Positions 19,096 through 28,145 of a DNA stretch of 64,000 bases are shown in pieces. This stretch comes from UBA10649 sp963755335 (GTDB taxonomy: Bacteria; Actinomycetota; Actinomycetes; S36-B12), in contig CAVWJW010000005.1 in NCBI GenBank assembly GCA_963755335.1, forward strand, positions 1 through 64,000. Direction: 5' to 3'. Each line of letters begins with the position of its first letter. Position 1 is the stretch's first letter. Made by a program: the position numbers and the translations under genes. The notes below the pieces were generated by a model. It ran no database searches. It had not been told where the DNA came from and was given only the letters and a program-made list of their open reading frames with translations.

Positions 19096-19245
19096 CCTCC
19101 GGGGTCCCCTCATGGCCCCTCGAACGCCGGGATGTCCGTTTCGGCCCACGGCGAACTCGGCACCGGGCGGGGAAGGGGCAGGGCACCCTCCACGTTAGGG
19201 TCGGATACATGACACCGTCGAAGTGCGGCGGCAACAGGAGGCGTG

Positions 19246-19878
19246 GTGAGCGACATCTACAGCCCTGAGTTCCGGGGGTCCGGAAGCGGCATGACCGGCT
19301 TCGGCGACATGCTCGACGAGCGGCTCCTGCGCGAGCGGATCATCTGGCTCGAGGGCGAGGTCCGCGACGAGAACGCGAACCGCATCGCCAAGCAGCTCCA
19401 GGTGCTGGCCGCGGAGGATCCCGACAAGGACATCAGCCTCTACATCAACTCCCCGGGCGGATCGATCAGCGCCGGCATGGTCATCTACGACACGATGCAG
19501 CTGGTCCCGAACGAGATCAGCACGGTGGCCATGGGCCTGGCGGCCAGCATGGGCCAGTTCCTGCTGGTGGCCGGCACGAACGGCAAGCGCTTCGCCACCC
19601 CGAACACCCGGATCATGATGCACCAGCCGTCCGGTGGCCTCGGCGGCACCGCGTCCGACATCCGCATCCAGGCCGAGCAGATGCTCTTCATCAAGAAGCG
19701 CATGGCCATCCTCATCGCCGAGCACAGCGGCCAGACCATCGAGACCATCGAGGCCGACTCCGACCGCGACCGCTGGTTCACCGCCGAAGAGGCGCAGGCC
19801 TACGGACTCATCGACCACGTGTACAGCTCGTCGGCGGACTCGCCCGAGGCGCGCGCAAGCAAGGGAGACGCCAAGTGA
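19246..19878 (+). CDS. clpP1: ATP-dependent Clp protease proteolytic subunit 1
   Basis: 210 aa from the GTG at 19246, which lies at a proper distance from AGGAGG; the GTG at 19243 is almost contiguous with that site and less likely. Catalytic triad: Ser101 (GLAASMGQF), His126 (MMHQPSG) and Asp175 (DRDRWFTAEEA). YINSPGGSISAG forms the oxyanion region. In actinobacteria ClpP1 and ClpP2 form mixed rings that work with ClpX or ClpC. It overlaps clpP2 by four bases. Confidence 0.95.
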   Translation: MSDIYSPEFRGSGSGMTGFGDMLDERLLRERIIWLEGEVRDENANRIAKQLQVLAAEDPDKDISLYINSPGGSISAGMVIYDTMQLVPNEISTVAMGLAASMGQFLLVAGTNGKRFATPNTRIMMHQPSGGLGGTASDIRIQAEQMLFIKKRMAILIAEHSGQTIETIEADSDRDRWFTAEEAQAYGLIDHVYSSSADSPEARASKGDAK

Positions 19879-20483
19879 CGATCAACCCGACCGGGCGCTA
19901 CATCCTCCCGGAGTTCCGTGAGCGCAGTGCCAATGGCGAGCGCATCCACAACCCGTACACCAAGCTCTTCGAGGAGCGCATCATCTTCCTCGGCGTGCAG
20001 ATCGACGATGCCAGCGCCGACGACGTCATGGCCCAGCTGCTCACCCTCGAGTCGCTCGACCCGGACCGCGACATCCAGATCTACATCAACTCACCGGGTG
20101 GCTCGTACACCGCCATGACGGCGATCTACGACACGATGCAGTTCGTCAAGCCGCAGGTGCAGACGGTGTGCCTGGGCCAGGCGGCGTCCGCCGCCGCCGT
20201 GCTGCTCGCAGCCGGCAGCCCGGGCAAGCGCTTCGCCCTGCCGCACGCGCGGATCCTGATCCACCAGCCCTACACCGAGGGCGGCGGCCAGGGTTCCGAC
20301 ATCGAGATCCAGGCGAACGAGATCCTTCGTATGCGCGTGGAGATGGAAGGCATCATCGCCAAGCACACCGGCCGCACGCCGGAGCAGGTGGCCAAGGACA
20401 TCGAGCGCGACAACATCCTCACCGCGGCCGACGCCAAGGAGTACGGGATCATCGACGCCGTCATCTCGTCGCGTAAGGCGTAG
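19875..20483 (+). CDS. clpP2: ATP-dependent Clp protease proteolytic subunit 2
   Basis: 202 aa, GTG at 19875 overlapping the clpP1 stop (GTGA). Catalytic Ser105 (GQAASAAAVL), His130 (LIHQPYTEGG) and Asp179 (ERDNILTAADA). The N-terminal propeptide-like stretch before FEERIIFLG is present. Normally clpX would follow directly; here clpX is 10.9 kb further on, with copA, toxin-antitoxin and lipoprotein genes between. Confidence 0.95.
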   Translation: MTINPTGRYILPEFRERSANGERIHNPYTKLFEERIIFLGVQIDDASADDVMAQLLTLESLDPDRDIQIYINSPGGSYTAMTAIYDTMQFVKPQVQTVCLGQAASAAAVLLAAGSPGKRFALPHARILIHQPYTEGGGQGSDIEIQANEILRMRVEMEGIIAKHTGRTPEQVAKDIERDNILTAADAKEYGIIDAVISSRKA

Positions 20484-20585
20484 ATGCGAGGAGTGAGCGC
20501 GCGTGGCGGCGTAGCCGACACGCGATGAGCCCCGGAGCAGATGCGCCGTAGACTCGTGTAGGGCCGCGAGACCGAGGAGGTGGCC

Positions 20586-21782
20586 GTGAGCATCGACAGC
20601 GAGCAGCCCGTCTCCGAGGTCGATCTGTCGGTCATCGGCATGACATGCGCGTCGTGCGCCAACCGGATCGAGCGCAAGCTCAACAAGATGGACGGCGTCA
20701 CGGCCTCCGTCAACTACGCGACCGAAACGGCGCGCGTGCAGTTCGCGCCGACGATCACGCTCGACGACCTTCTGAAGACCGTTCACGACATCGGGTACGA
20801 GGCGCTCCCGCCCGAGCCGCCGAAGGCACCCGAGTCGACGGTCGACGAGTCGGCCGACGATCGCTCCGCGGCCGAGATCGTGTCGGACCACGAGGTCGAC
20901 GACCTGCGTCGCCGCTTCTGGGTCTCGCTGGCGCTGGCCACCCCGGTGGTGCTCGTATCGATGATCCCGCCGCTGCAGTTCATGTACTGGCAGTGGTTCT
21001 GCCTCGTGCTCGCTACGCCCGTGGTGTTCTGGGGCGCGTGGCCGTTCCACAAGGCGGCGTGGAAGTCGCTGCGGCACGGCGCCACCACGATGGACACCCT
21101 CATCAGCATGGGCTCGCTCGCCGCCTACCTGTGGAGCGTGTGGGCGCTGTTCTTCGGCGGTGCCGGCCTGCCCGGCTACAGCATGTCCGAGAGCCTGATC
21201 CCCAAGTTCGGCGGCGAGACCACCACGACGTCGAACATGCCGGCCATCTACCTCGAGGTGGCCGCGGCTGTGCCGGTGTTCATCCTCGCCGGCCGCTGGT
21301 TCGAGGCGCGGGCGAAGAAGCGCTCCGGCGCAGCACTGCGCGCGCTGATGCACCTGGGTGCTAAGGACGTCAGCATCCTGCGCGACGGCGTCGAGGTCCG
21401 CGTCCCGGTCTCGCAGCTGGGCGTCGGCGACCGCTTCGTCGTGCGACCCGGTGAGCGCATCGCGACCGACGGCTTCGTCGTCGAGGGCACCAGCGCGATC
21501 GACGAGTCGATGCTCACCGGCGAGTCGGTGCCGGTCGAGGTCGCGCCGGGCAGCGACGTCACGGGCGCGACGATCAACGCGGACGGACGGATCATCGTCG
21601 AGGCCACCCGCATCGGCAACGACACCCGGCTGGCGCAGATCGCCAAGCTCGTCACCGACGCGCAGTCCGGCAAGGCACCGGTGCAGCGGCTGGCCGACCG
21701 CGTGTCGGCGATCTTCGTGCCCGTCGTCATCGGCATCGCCATCCTCACCTGGATCGGCTGGATGCTCTGGGGCCACAACTGA
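20586..21782 (+). pseudogene. copA: Copper P-type ATPase, 5' part (N-terminal 398 residues)
   Basis: GTG at 20586, six bases after AGGAGG. Heavy-metal-binding domain with GMTCASC (Cys21, Cys24), then four TM segments, the actuator domain with TGESVPVE near residue 310, and TM5 ending GIAILTWIGWMLWGHN. It stops at TGA 21780-21782 exactly before the expected CPC helix. The missing remainder lies on the opposite strand at 23892-25061, and joining the two at the Asn codon restores an uninterrupted CopA. As written, neither half could pump. Either a real inversion or a misjoin. Confidence 0.85.
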
Positions 21783-21857
21783 CTCCGCCCCCCACTGCTT
21801 CGCCCCCGCCCGACTGCGTCGCGCCGCCTTGGCCTGTCCTGCCCGCTGCTACTTCGC

Positions 21858-21915
21858 CGAGCGGTGAGACGGCGGGCGTTCCGGGTGCGCGGAGCGCCCG
21901 CCCTCTCACCACTCG
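21858..21915. repeat. 58-bp palindrome, family A copy 3
   Basis: Left arm begins CGAGCGGTGAGACGGCGGGC; the right arm ends CTCACCACTCG. Pairing has two mismatches. It lies inside the apparently inverted segment, in the 227-bp gap between the copA 5' part and the beta-propeller lipoprotein. Confidence 0.8.
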
Positions 21916-22009
21916 CTGGGGGCGTGACGAGTCCTGTTCCGGCGACGGAACGTCGGATACCTTGTGTCCCGCCTACCAGGTGAGACGGACTCGACGACGG
22001 GGGTCGATC

Positions 22010-23125
22010 ATGACGCGTCGCATCGGTGCCGTGGCCTTCCTCGCCTGTTCCGCGCTCCTGCTCGCTGCCTGCTCGGATGACGGGAGAAGCACCGCGCCGC
22101 CGCCCACTCCGCTGCCGCGTGCGTCCACCGCGGCCGCAAGCCCCGGCTCGTCGACCGGGCGCAGCGAGCTGCTGCCGTCCACGACGCTCAGCACGGCCGA
22201 CGTGCCGCTGATGCCGTTCGGGCCAACTGTCGACGGAACCACCATCTGGTACTGGGACGACGGCACCGGCAAGGTCGTCAGCATCGACACGGCCACCGGC
22301 AATGCCGGCACGCCGATCCCGGTCAGCAAGCCCGGTGGCACGCCGTACGGCTCGCCGAAGACCGTCGCGGTCGGCTCGTCCGGCGTCTGGGCGGCCAATG
22401 CCAGGCGGCACACGCTCGACCGCATCGACCCGGCAGCGAACGCGGTCGCGGAGCGGATCCCCCTGAAGCCCCCGTCATCGGCCAAGCTCAGCAAGGCTGT
22501 CACGCCATACGGCCTGGCGGTGGACGGGGCGTCGCTGTGGACCAGCGACTTCGACCAGGGCGTGCTGCTCCAGGTCAACGCGACGAGCGGCAAGGTCACT
22601 CGTGTCGTCAAGAAGCTCGGCCATCCCGCCGCGGTGGCCGCCGGTTTCGGCTCGGTGTGGGTGTACGAGTACCGGGAGGGGATCATCGCCCGCGTCGACC
22701 CCGCCACCGGCAAGGTCGTCAAGCGCATCGAGGTCCAGAACTCGCTTGGGTCCGGCCCCTGCGGAGGGTGCGGCGACAACATCGCTGTCGGCGCCGACGC
22801 GCTGTGGTTCCCGCTCGGCAACGGCTTCGGCGTCGCGCGCATCGACCCAACCACCAACGCGGTCACTGCGACGATCCCGCTCACCATCGTCGTCAATCGC
22901 GCGTTCGCCGACGCCTCGGGGGTGTGGGTCGCGGGCGGCAGCGGTACGCGGGATCAGAATGCCGTCGTCCTGCGCATCGATCCGTCGACCGCACAGGTGA
23001 ACGGCCGGCTCGCTGTGCCATACGCGATCGATGCAGCGGTCGCACCGGCTGGTGGCGACGTGTGGGTCGGCACGGCCGAGACACTGGACGCTGGGACGGT
23101 CGTCCGCGTCCATCTGGGTGGGTGA
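22010..23125 (+). CDS. Secreted lipoprotein with YncE/Vgb-like beta-propeller
   Basis: 371 aa from ATG 22010. Signal peptide with lipobox LLLAAC, Ser/Pro tether, then repeated blades of the type GSVWV-----IARVDPATGKVVKRI and SLWTSDF---VLLQVNATSGKV, giving about six or seven blades as in streptogramin-lyase-like (Vgb) and YncE propellers. One blade carries an extra Cys pair loop (GPCGGCGDN). Such propellers usually bind ligands or serve as scaffolds; no catalytic motif is obvious. It sits within the possibly inverted segment, so its true orientation relative to copA may be opposite. Confidence 0.75.
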   Translation: MTRRIGAVAFLACSALLLAACSDDGRSTAPPPTPLPRASTAAASPGSSTGRSELLPSTTLSTADVPLMPFGPTVDGTTIWYWDDGTGKVVSIDTATGNAGTPIPVSKPGGTPYGSPKTVAVGSSGVWAANARRHTLDRIDPAANAVAERIPLKPPSSAKLSKAVTPYGLAVDGASLWTSDFDQGVLLQVNATSGKVTRVVKKLGHPAAVAAGFGSVWVYEYREGIIARVDPATGKVVKRIEVQNSLGSGPCGGCGDNIAVGADALWFPLGNGFGVARIDPTTNAVTATIPLTIVVNRAFADASGVWVAGGSGTRDQNAVVLRIDPSTAQVNGRLAVPYAIDAAVAPAGGDVWVGTAETLDAGTVVRVHLGG

Positions 23126-23147
23126 CGGACGCACCCCACCGCCCCGC

Positions 23148-23205
23148 CGAGCGGTGAGCAGGCGGGCGTTCTGAGGGCCCTGAACGCCCGACTACGCCCC
23201 AGTCG
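23148..23205. repeat. 58-bp palindrome, family A copy 4 (degenerate right arm)
   Basis: Starts 22 bases after the lipoprotein stop. The left arm CGAGCGGTGAGCAGGCGGGC is well kept; the centre GCGTTCTGAGGG pairs with CCCTGAACGC; the outer right arm has drifted but the total length is still 58 bp. Confidence 0.7.
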
Positions 23206-23241
23206 CGAGCGAGCCCTGGCGAGGTGGGCGCAAGGACCTGA

Positions 23242-23865
23242 CTAGGACGCGGACGCGCTGGGCGCCGCGCTTGCTGCAGCGCTGCTCGCCGGTGCGCTGG
23301 CCGGAGTGCTCGCCGGTGTGCTGGTCGCACCGCTCGCCGCGGGTGCGCCGGAAGCGCTCGACAGCGGCGCGGTCAGCGGCGCGCAGAGCGTGCGCACCTT
23401 GTCCGAGCTCGACTGAAGCAGGGCCTTGTCCTTGGTCGTGACCGTCGTGAGGTTCGTGCTGGCGTCCTTGACCTCCTGAGAGTCGACCTTCTTGCCGTCG
23501 GCGATCTGCTTCATCATCAGCGAGTAGGCGACGATCGCGCGCCGGTTGGCGTCGGACTCGGCCGTGGTGATGTAGCCGAGGTTCGCGCCGGCTGCCCACA
23601 GCTGGTCGAAGCTCTGCAGGGCGTTCAACGAGGTCTTGGCACCGTCGACGGTCGGCTCGGCGGCGGACATCGCGTTGGTGATCTGGCCGTAGGCCGTGCA
23701 CCACTTGAGCGCGGCGTCCGGGCCGGCGCTGATGGACGGGGATGCCGCAGCGGAGGAGCTGCTGCTGGACGCGGACGTCGAACTGCTGCAGCCGGTCACC
23801 GCCACGGCGACGAGGGCCAGGGCGGACAGAGGCAGCAGGACTCGGGTGCGATTCACGGGGGTCAC
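23242..23865 (-). CDS. Small secreted lipoprotein
   Basis: 207 aa from GTG 23865 (GTG 23856 also possible). Signal peptide TRVLLPLSALALVAVAVTGC, a Ser-rich tether, a helical core of about 120 residues bounded by two cysteines (LKWCTAYGQI and VRTLCAPLTA), and a low-complexity Ala/Ser/Pro/Thr tail of about 40 residues. The layout resembles the lipoproteins at 6176 and 28206. It is convergent with the propeller lipoprotein and 26 bp downstream of the copA 3' part on the same strand. Function unknown. Confidence 0.7.
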   Translation of the reverse strand: MTPVNRTRVLLPLSALALVAVAVTGCSSSTSASSSSSSAAASPSISAGPDAALKWCTAYGQITNAMSAAEPTVDGAKTSLNALQSFDQLWAAGANLGYITTAESDANRRAIVAYSLMMKQIADGKKVDSQEVKDASTNLTTVTTKDKALLQSSSDKVRTLCAPLTAPLSSASGAPAASGATSTPASTPASAPASSAAASAAPSASAS

Positions 23866-23891
23866 AGTACGTGACGTGGATCGGGGCGAAG

Positions 23892-25061
23892 TCAGGTGGA
23901 CGACGTGGCGAGCTCGCGCACGGGCGCCGGCTTCACGCCTGACGTGATGTCGGGGCTGATCGACCTGAAGCGGCGCAGGCGCAGGCTGTTGGCCACCACG
24001 AAGACGCTCGACAGCGCCATCGCCGCACCGGCCAGCATCGGGTTCAGCAGGCCGAATGCGGCCAGCGGGATCATGAGCACGTTGTAGGCGAACGCCCAGA
24101 ACAGGTTGCCGCGGATCGTCCCGTACGTCTTGCGCGACAGGCGCAGGGCATCGACTGCGGCGAGCAGGTCGGTGCGCACGAGGGTGAGGTCCGAGGCCTC
24201 GACGGTGACATCGGACCCGCTGCCCATCGCGATGCCGAGGTCGGACTGCACCAGGGCAGCGGCGTCGTTGACGCCGTCGCCGACCATGGCCACGACCTTG
24301 CCCTGGTCCTGCAGGCCGCGGATGACGTCTACCTTGTCGGCGGGCAGCACCTCAGCGATGACGGTGGTGATGCCGACCTCCGCGCCGACGGCCTCGGCGG
24401 TGCGTCGGTTGTCGCCGCTGAGGAGAACCGGCTCGATGCCCATCGTCCGGAACTGCGCCATCGCCATCGCGCTGGTCGGACGCACGGCGTCGGCCACGGC
24501 CACCGCACCGCGCACAGCCCCGTCCCACGCGACGCCGATGACGGTCGCGCCACGGCCCTGCCACTGGTCGACGAACTCGTGCAGCCACGCGGCGTCGTCC
24601 AGTGCGATGCCGAGCGACGAGGCGAGCCAGGACGGTCGCCCGACGAGCACGTCATGCCCGTCGACGAGGCCGCGGACGCCGAGCCCACGCTCGTTGCGGA
24701 AGTCGGTGACATCGGGCAGCGTGCCGACGCGGTCGGCCGCGGCCAGGCTGATGGAACGCGCGACGGGATGCTCGCTGGCGTGCTCGACGGCGCCAGCGAG
24801 CCGCAGCACGTCGTCGTCGGAGACGCCGAACGCCACGAGGTCGGCGAGCTGCATGCGGCCGGTCGTGACGGTGCCCGTCTTGTCGAGCACGATCGTGTCG
24901 ATCTTGCGGGTGTTCTCGAGCACCTCGGGTCCGCGGATGAGCACGCCCATCTGCGCGCCGCGGCCGGTGCCGACGAGCAGGGCGGTCGGCGTGGCCAGCC
25001 CGAGTGCGCAGGGGCAGGCGATGATGAGGACGGCGACGGCGGCGGTGAACGCCGACTGCAC
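23892..25061 (-). pseudogene. copA: Copper P-type ATPase, 3' part (TM6 to C-terminus)
   Basis: Begins VQSAFTAAVAVLIIACPCALG on the minus strand. It contains the CPC ion-binding motif, the phosphorylation motif DKTGTVTTG, HP-locus SEHPVARS, nucleotide-binding GRPSW region, GDGVNDAAAL hinge and the last two TM segments (YNVLMIPLAAFG, MALSSVFVVANSLRL). It is in frame with the unrelated secreted N-terminus upstream (25062-25556), producing a chimeric open frame of 554 codons. Together with 20586-21779 it makes a full CopA of about 790 residues. Confidence 0.85.
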
Positions 25062-25556
25062 GTTCGAGGTCTGGCCCTTGCCGGAGCCCATCGCGCTCAT
25101 GACGTCGGGCATGACGGCGAACGGTACCGCGGTGGTGAACGTCTGCGACGCGCCGGTCATCAGCGCGACGGTGACGGTGAAGGGCTCGAGCTTGTCGGGC
25201 ACGGCCACGATCGCCTGGGCGGGGTCGGCCGGGCCGAGCACGACCTTGGGCACCAGCGCGGTGGACGTCAGGAACAGCACGTCGGGCTTGCTCGCCGTGA
25301 CGACGACGGTCTGGTCGGCGCCGAGCACCCCGGGGCTGCCGTCGGCCCGCTCGTACGACAGCACGAGGGCGAGTTCCTCGCCGGCCATTGTCGTTGGCTG
25401 CGGCGGGATGACGCGCACGACCGCGACGGCGTCGGACGACGCTGCGGATGCTGAGGCGCTGCCGACGACGACGAGCGCGAGCCCGGCCGTGACGAGCAGC
25501 ACGAGCGAGACGAGGACCCGCGCCAGGGAGCGGCGTGAGGCAGCGGGATAACGCAC
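25062..25556 (-). CDS. Secreted Ig-like protein, fused in frame to copA 3' part
   Basis: 165 codons from 25556. Signal peptide or anchor (LARVLVSLVLLVTAGLALVVVG), then a beta-rich region (VAVVRVIPPQPTTMAGEELA, LSYERADGSPG, TVVVTASKPDVLF) like a single bacterial Ig-like domain. If the apparent inversion is reversed, this protein ends ...GKGQTSN followed by TGA and is a complete 165-residue secreted protein. As it stands it leads directly into CopA TM6. No family recognised. Confidence 0.55.
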
Positions 25557-25711
25557 CGGCTCACCGTCCTCCCTGATCGCGCCCTGTTTGGGCCAACATG
25601 ATTGGAATTGCTGCCATTCCCACCATTCAGGAGTCTACCGACGAGTCGACTCGCCGGTGTTCTCGTGGTGGGGCCGTGGGTGGGGGCTTGGACCGTCTAC
25701 TCTCCTCGGGC

Positions 25712-26884
25712 ATGCGTCTACTGCTGAGGTCTGTCCTGATAGGTCTGGTCGTCACGGGAACCGGCCTGGTCGGAGTCGGCCAGGCTTACGCCGCGGCAGT
25801 GCAGGCGTTGAGCGACGAATACAGCACGCCGATGAACACGACGCTCGTGGTCCCGAGTCCCGGCGTGCTGTCGAATGACGGGGTCACCGGTGGCAACGGC
25901 CTGGTGCTCGCCGTCTACCGGCCGCCATCCCTCGGCGATGTGACACTGAACCAGGATGGCTCGTTCACGTACGTCCCGCCGCAGGACTACGCAGGGACGC
26001 AGACCTGGGTGTACTCGGTCTCGCAGCCCAGTGGTGCCGTCGCCCTGGCCAGCGTCAAGATCACAATTGTCGACAACGGACCCCAGGTGAATGGGGACAA
26101 GTACACGGTCGGATCGGGTCTGTTCTTGAACGTCCCGGCACCGGGAGTCCTGGCCAATGACAGCGATCCGGGGGGCAAGGCGCTCACGGTTGACCTCGTC
26201 AGTCCGACCGCCTCGGGAACGGTGGTCATGGCGGCCACCGGGGCTTTCACCTACCTGTCTAATCCGGGGTTCTGCGGCACCGACAGGTTTGAGTACTCCG
26301 CCAGCAACGGTGTCCAGACGTCCGGCGCCAGCGTCGCCATCGTCGTGGCCTGCACGGGACCCGAGGCCACCGTGGGTTCGGGCACGGCAGCCACGGCTGG
26401 CGGAGGAGTGCCGGGATCTGCCGTGTCGTTCCCGGCCCCCAGCGGCCAGCCGGCCTCACCGGGCGGCGGCGGGTCCGCTTCCGGCACGGGTGGCGGGACA
26501 TCCGGTGGCTCGTCCAGTGCTCCTGACCTGAAGGTCACCGTCGCGAAGAAGCGTGCGGCAGCCAGGAAGTGGGCCCTCGTCGCGACGGTCGCGAACATCG
26601 GCACCGGGGCCACGACGAAGAAGGTCACCGTGACGGCCGTGGCAGCCAAGGGCGCCAAGGTCACGAAGGTTAAGGCCCCCCGCGGCTGGAAGTGCAGCAT
26701 CAAGAAGCTCACGGCTACCTGCACGCTGCCTACGCCGATGGCGAAGAGCGCCAAGACGAAGATCGCCTATACGGTGACGACGACCAAGGGCACCAAGCGC
26801 ACGGTGCGCGTGACAGCCCTGACGGCGGGCGACACCGTCAAGAAGAACAACGTCGTGACGGTCGCAGTCCCCGCCAAGAACTGA
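25712..26884 (+). CDS. Secreted surface protein with tandem cadherin-like/Ig-like repeats
   Basis: 390 aa from ATG 25712 (signal peptide ending GQAYA). Two repeats of about 90 residues each contain PGVLSNDG / PGVLANDSDPGG, then GSFTYVPPQDYAGTQTW / GAFTYLSNPGFCGTDRF, typical of Big_9/tandem-95 (VCBS-like) adhesin repeats. A Gly/Ser-rich linker (about residues 225-270) precedes a basic DUF11/CARDB-like domain rich in Lys and Thr. No LPxTG or C-terminal TM is seen, so the protein is probably secreted or bound by charge. An adhesion role is inferred. Confidence 0.75.
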   Translation: MRLLLRSVLIGLVVTGTGLVGVGQAYAAAVQALSDEYSTPMNTTLVVPSPGVLSNDGVTGGNGLVLAVYRPPSLGDVTLNQDGSFTYVPPQDYAGTQTWVYSVSQPSGAVALASVKITIVDNGPQVNGDKYTVGSGLFLNVPAPGVLANDSDPGGKALTVDLVSPTASGTVVMAATGAFTYLSNPGFCGTDRFEYSASNGVQTSGASVAIVVACTGPEATVGSGTAATAGGGVPGSAVSFPAPSGQPASPGGGGSASGTGGGTSGGSSSAPDLKVTVAKKRAAARKWALVATVANIGTGATTKKVTVTAVAAKGAKVTKVKAPRGWKCSIKKLTATCTLPTPMAKSAKTKIAYTVTTTKGTKRTVRVTALTAGDTVKKNNVVTVAVPAKN

Positions 26885-26913
26885 CCCGCCCACCCCGCCG
26901 ACCGCTCACCTCG

Positions 26914-26932
26914 CCGACCTTGAGGCTGCCAC
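26914..26932. repeat. Half-copy of palindrome family B
   Basis: GCCGACCTTGAGGCTGCCA, about 30 bases after the surface-protein stop, matches the left arm of the full family B element at 31076 but has no right arm. A short CCGCTCACC remnant resembling a family A arm precedes it. Confidence 0.45.
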
Positions 26933-26989
26933 CATTCCCAGCCCATGCATCTGGACGGATCCTCAACGTCGACGAAGTGGTAGCTCGAC

Positions 26990-27616
26990 CTAGGGCGCGG
27001 TGATGGGCACGTCGTGCGGGATCTCCAGCACGTGGATGCCGATCGCGGCGAGGTCGCGCATCAGCGAGGCGTCGCGCCACGGCTCGGACCTCTCGACGCG
27101 CCAGCCGAACTGACGTGATGGCGACCCGGCTGTGCCGAACAGCGCGATGTTCCGCGCCGCGCCACTGGGGTCGTGGCGCAGCAGCCCCCGCAGTCCGCTG
27201 TCGCCTCGCTCCGCGACGGACGCAGCAACGGCCTGCGGCGCTGAGTAGTCGTCGGACGCCATGAGGTCGAGGCTGACGCCGGCAGCGGCGGAGCGTCCGG
27301 AGGCGAGGTCAGCGAGCCGAAGGTCGGGACCCGATCGCGTGGCCGTGGCCAGATGGCGTCGTCGCACGTCCACCGCGTCGACGAGTCGGGTGCTCCGGAA
27401 CACCTCCAGCCACGCACCCACAGGCGTCGAGGCGAAGTAGCAGGTGCCGCGAGGTGCCGCCAGGTCGAAGCGCCCTGATGCCGTCCGGCCAGCGGAGGAG
27501 AAGAACCATGGGTTGCGCCGCTGCCCGTCGGGTCCGAAGCGACGGAAGATCCGGTGTACGGACGTGCCGGCGCGCAGCGGCCAGCGGGGGAGACGGGCGA
27601 CGTCGACGACCGACAT
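26990..27616 (-). CDS. RES-domain toxin (NAD+-depleting, MbcT-like)
   Basis: 208 aa, ATG at 27616 sharing bases with the antitoxin stop (TGATG). The RES fold is indicated by HRIFRRFGPDGQRRNPWFFS, then SGRFDLAAPRGTCYFASTPV and GAWLEVF, with the conserved Arg, Tyr and Glu of the family. RES toxins such as MbcT act as NAD+ phosphorylases and deplete cellular NAD. The antitoxin is directly upstream in the same operon. Apparently intact. Confidence 0.82.
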   Translation of the reverse strand: MSVVDVARLPRWPLRAGTSVHRIFRRFGPDGQRRNPWFFSSAGRTASGRFDLAAPRGTCYFASTPVGAWLEVFRSTRLVDAVDVRRRHLATATRSGPDLRLADLASGRSAAAGVSLDLMASDDYSAPQAVAASVAERGDSGLRGLLRHDPSGAARNIALFGTAGSPSRQFGWRVERSEPWRDASLMRDLAAIGIHVLEIPHDVPITAP

Positions 27617-28131
27617 CACGCGGCAAGCGCGCGAGCCCAGTCGCCGGCCAGCGCGAGCACCGGCGCAGTCTCGCCCGCGGCAAGGACGTCGATGGGACGG
27701 TCGCCGTCGAGCTCGTCCGCCGGCGAGGCCAGCCACGCGCCGAGCGTCCACGGCGAGACGACGTCGGGGGTGAGCAGGGCGAGCACGGAGGGTAGGCCCG
27801 GCACCACGGTGCCGCCGGTGAACTGGAACGCCGGGTACACCACGCGGCCGGAGCCCGTCGTCAGTGCCAGCAGGTGCCGCTTGCTCACGGCCTGCTTCGT
27901 CACGCCGAGCACCTGCATGACGCCCCGTACGTCGTACAGCGGCCCGAGCAGCTCGGTCCAGGCGTGGGAGGCCAGCAGCACGCGGGCGACGGCCTGCTCG
28001 GCGACGCTCGTGGGGTCGGGGATGGCCCTGGCGGCGGTGCCGTCGGGATCGCGCAGGGCCAGCTCCTCGGCGAAGGCCGCGATCAGGTCGTCGTGCACGC
28101 CGGGGTGGGTGACTGCGGATGCGTGCGCCAT
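27616..28131 (-). CDS. Antitoxin of the MbcA/ParS/Xre (DUF2384-like) type
   Basis: 171 aa, ATG at 28131. An N-terminal helical region is followed by an HTH-like segment (GVMQVLGVTKQAVSKRHLLA) and the C-terminal toxin-binding part SPWTLGAWLASPADELDGDR and PIDVLAAGETAPVLALA typical of the MbcA/ParS family. It neutralises the RES toxin and presumably represses its own promoter. Four GTCAAC repeats lie just upstream. Confidence 0.8.
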   Translation of the reverse strand: MAHASAVTHPGVHDDLIAAFAEELALRDPDGTAARAIPDPTSVAEQAVARVLLASHAWTELLGPLYDVRGVMQVLGVTKQAVSKRHLLALTTGSGRVVYPAFQFTGGTVVPGLPSVLALLTPDVVSPWTLGAWLASPADELDGDRPIDVLAAGETAPVLALAGDWARALAA

Positions 28132-28145
28132 GGAGCCTCCGATGC

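Larger units (their letters stand above)
21777..25064. other. Apparent 3.3-kb inversion with breakpoints inside copA
   Basis: The triplet AAC occurs at 21777-21779 and, on the minus strand, at 25064-25062. Flipping the segment between them joins ...WMLWGHN to VQSAFTAAVAVL, the exact TM5-TM6 sequence of a CopA ATPase. The same flip makes the secreted protein read from 25556 end at once in TGA. Only three bases of microhomology are visible at the junctions and no recombinase gene lies inside. Confidence 0.75.

Noticed and set aside
19096..19245. Search for a ClgR operator upstream of clpP1
   Set aside because: No convincing palindromic GTTCGC-type site could be found in this gap.
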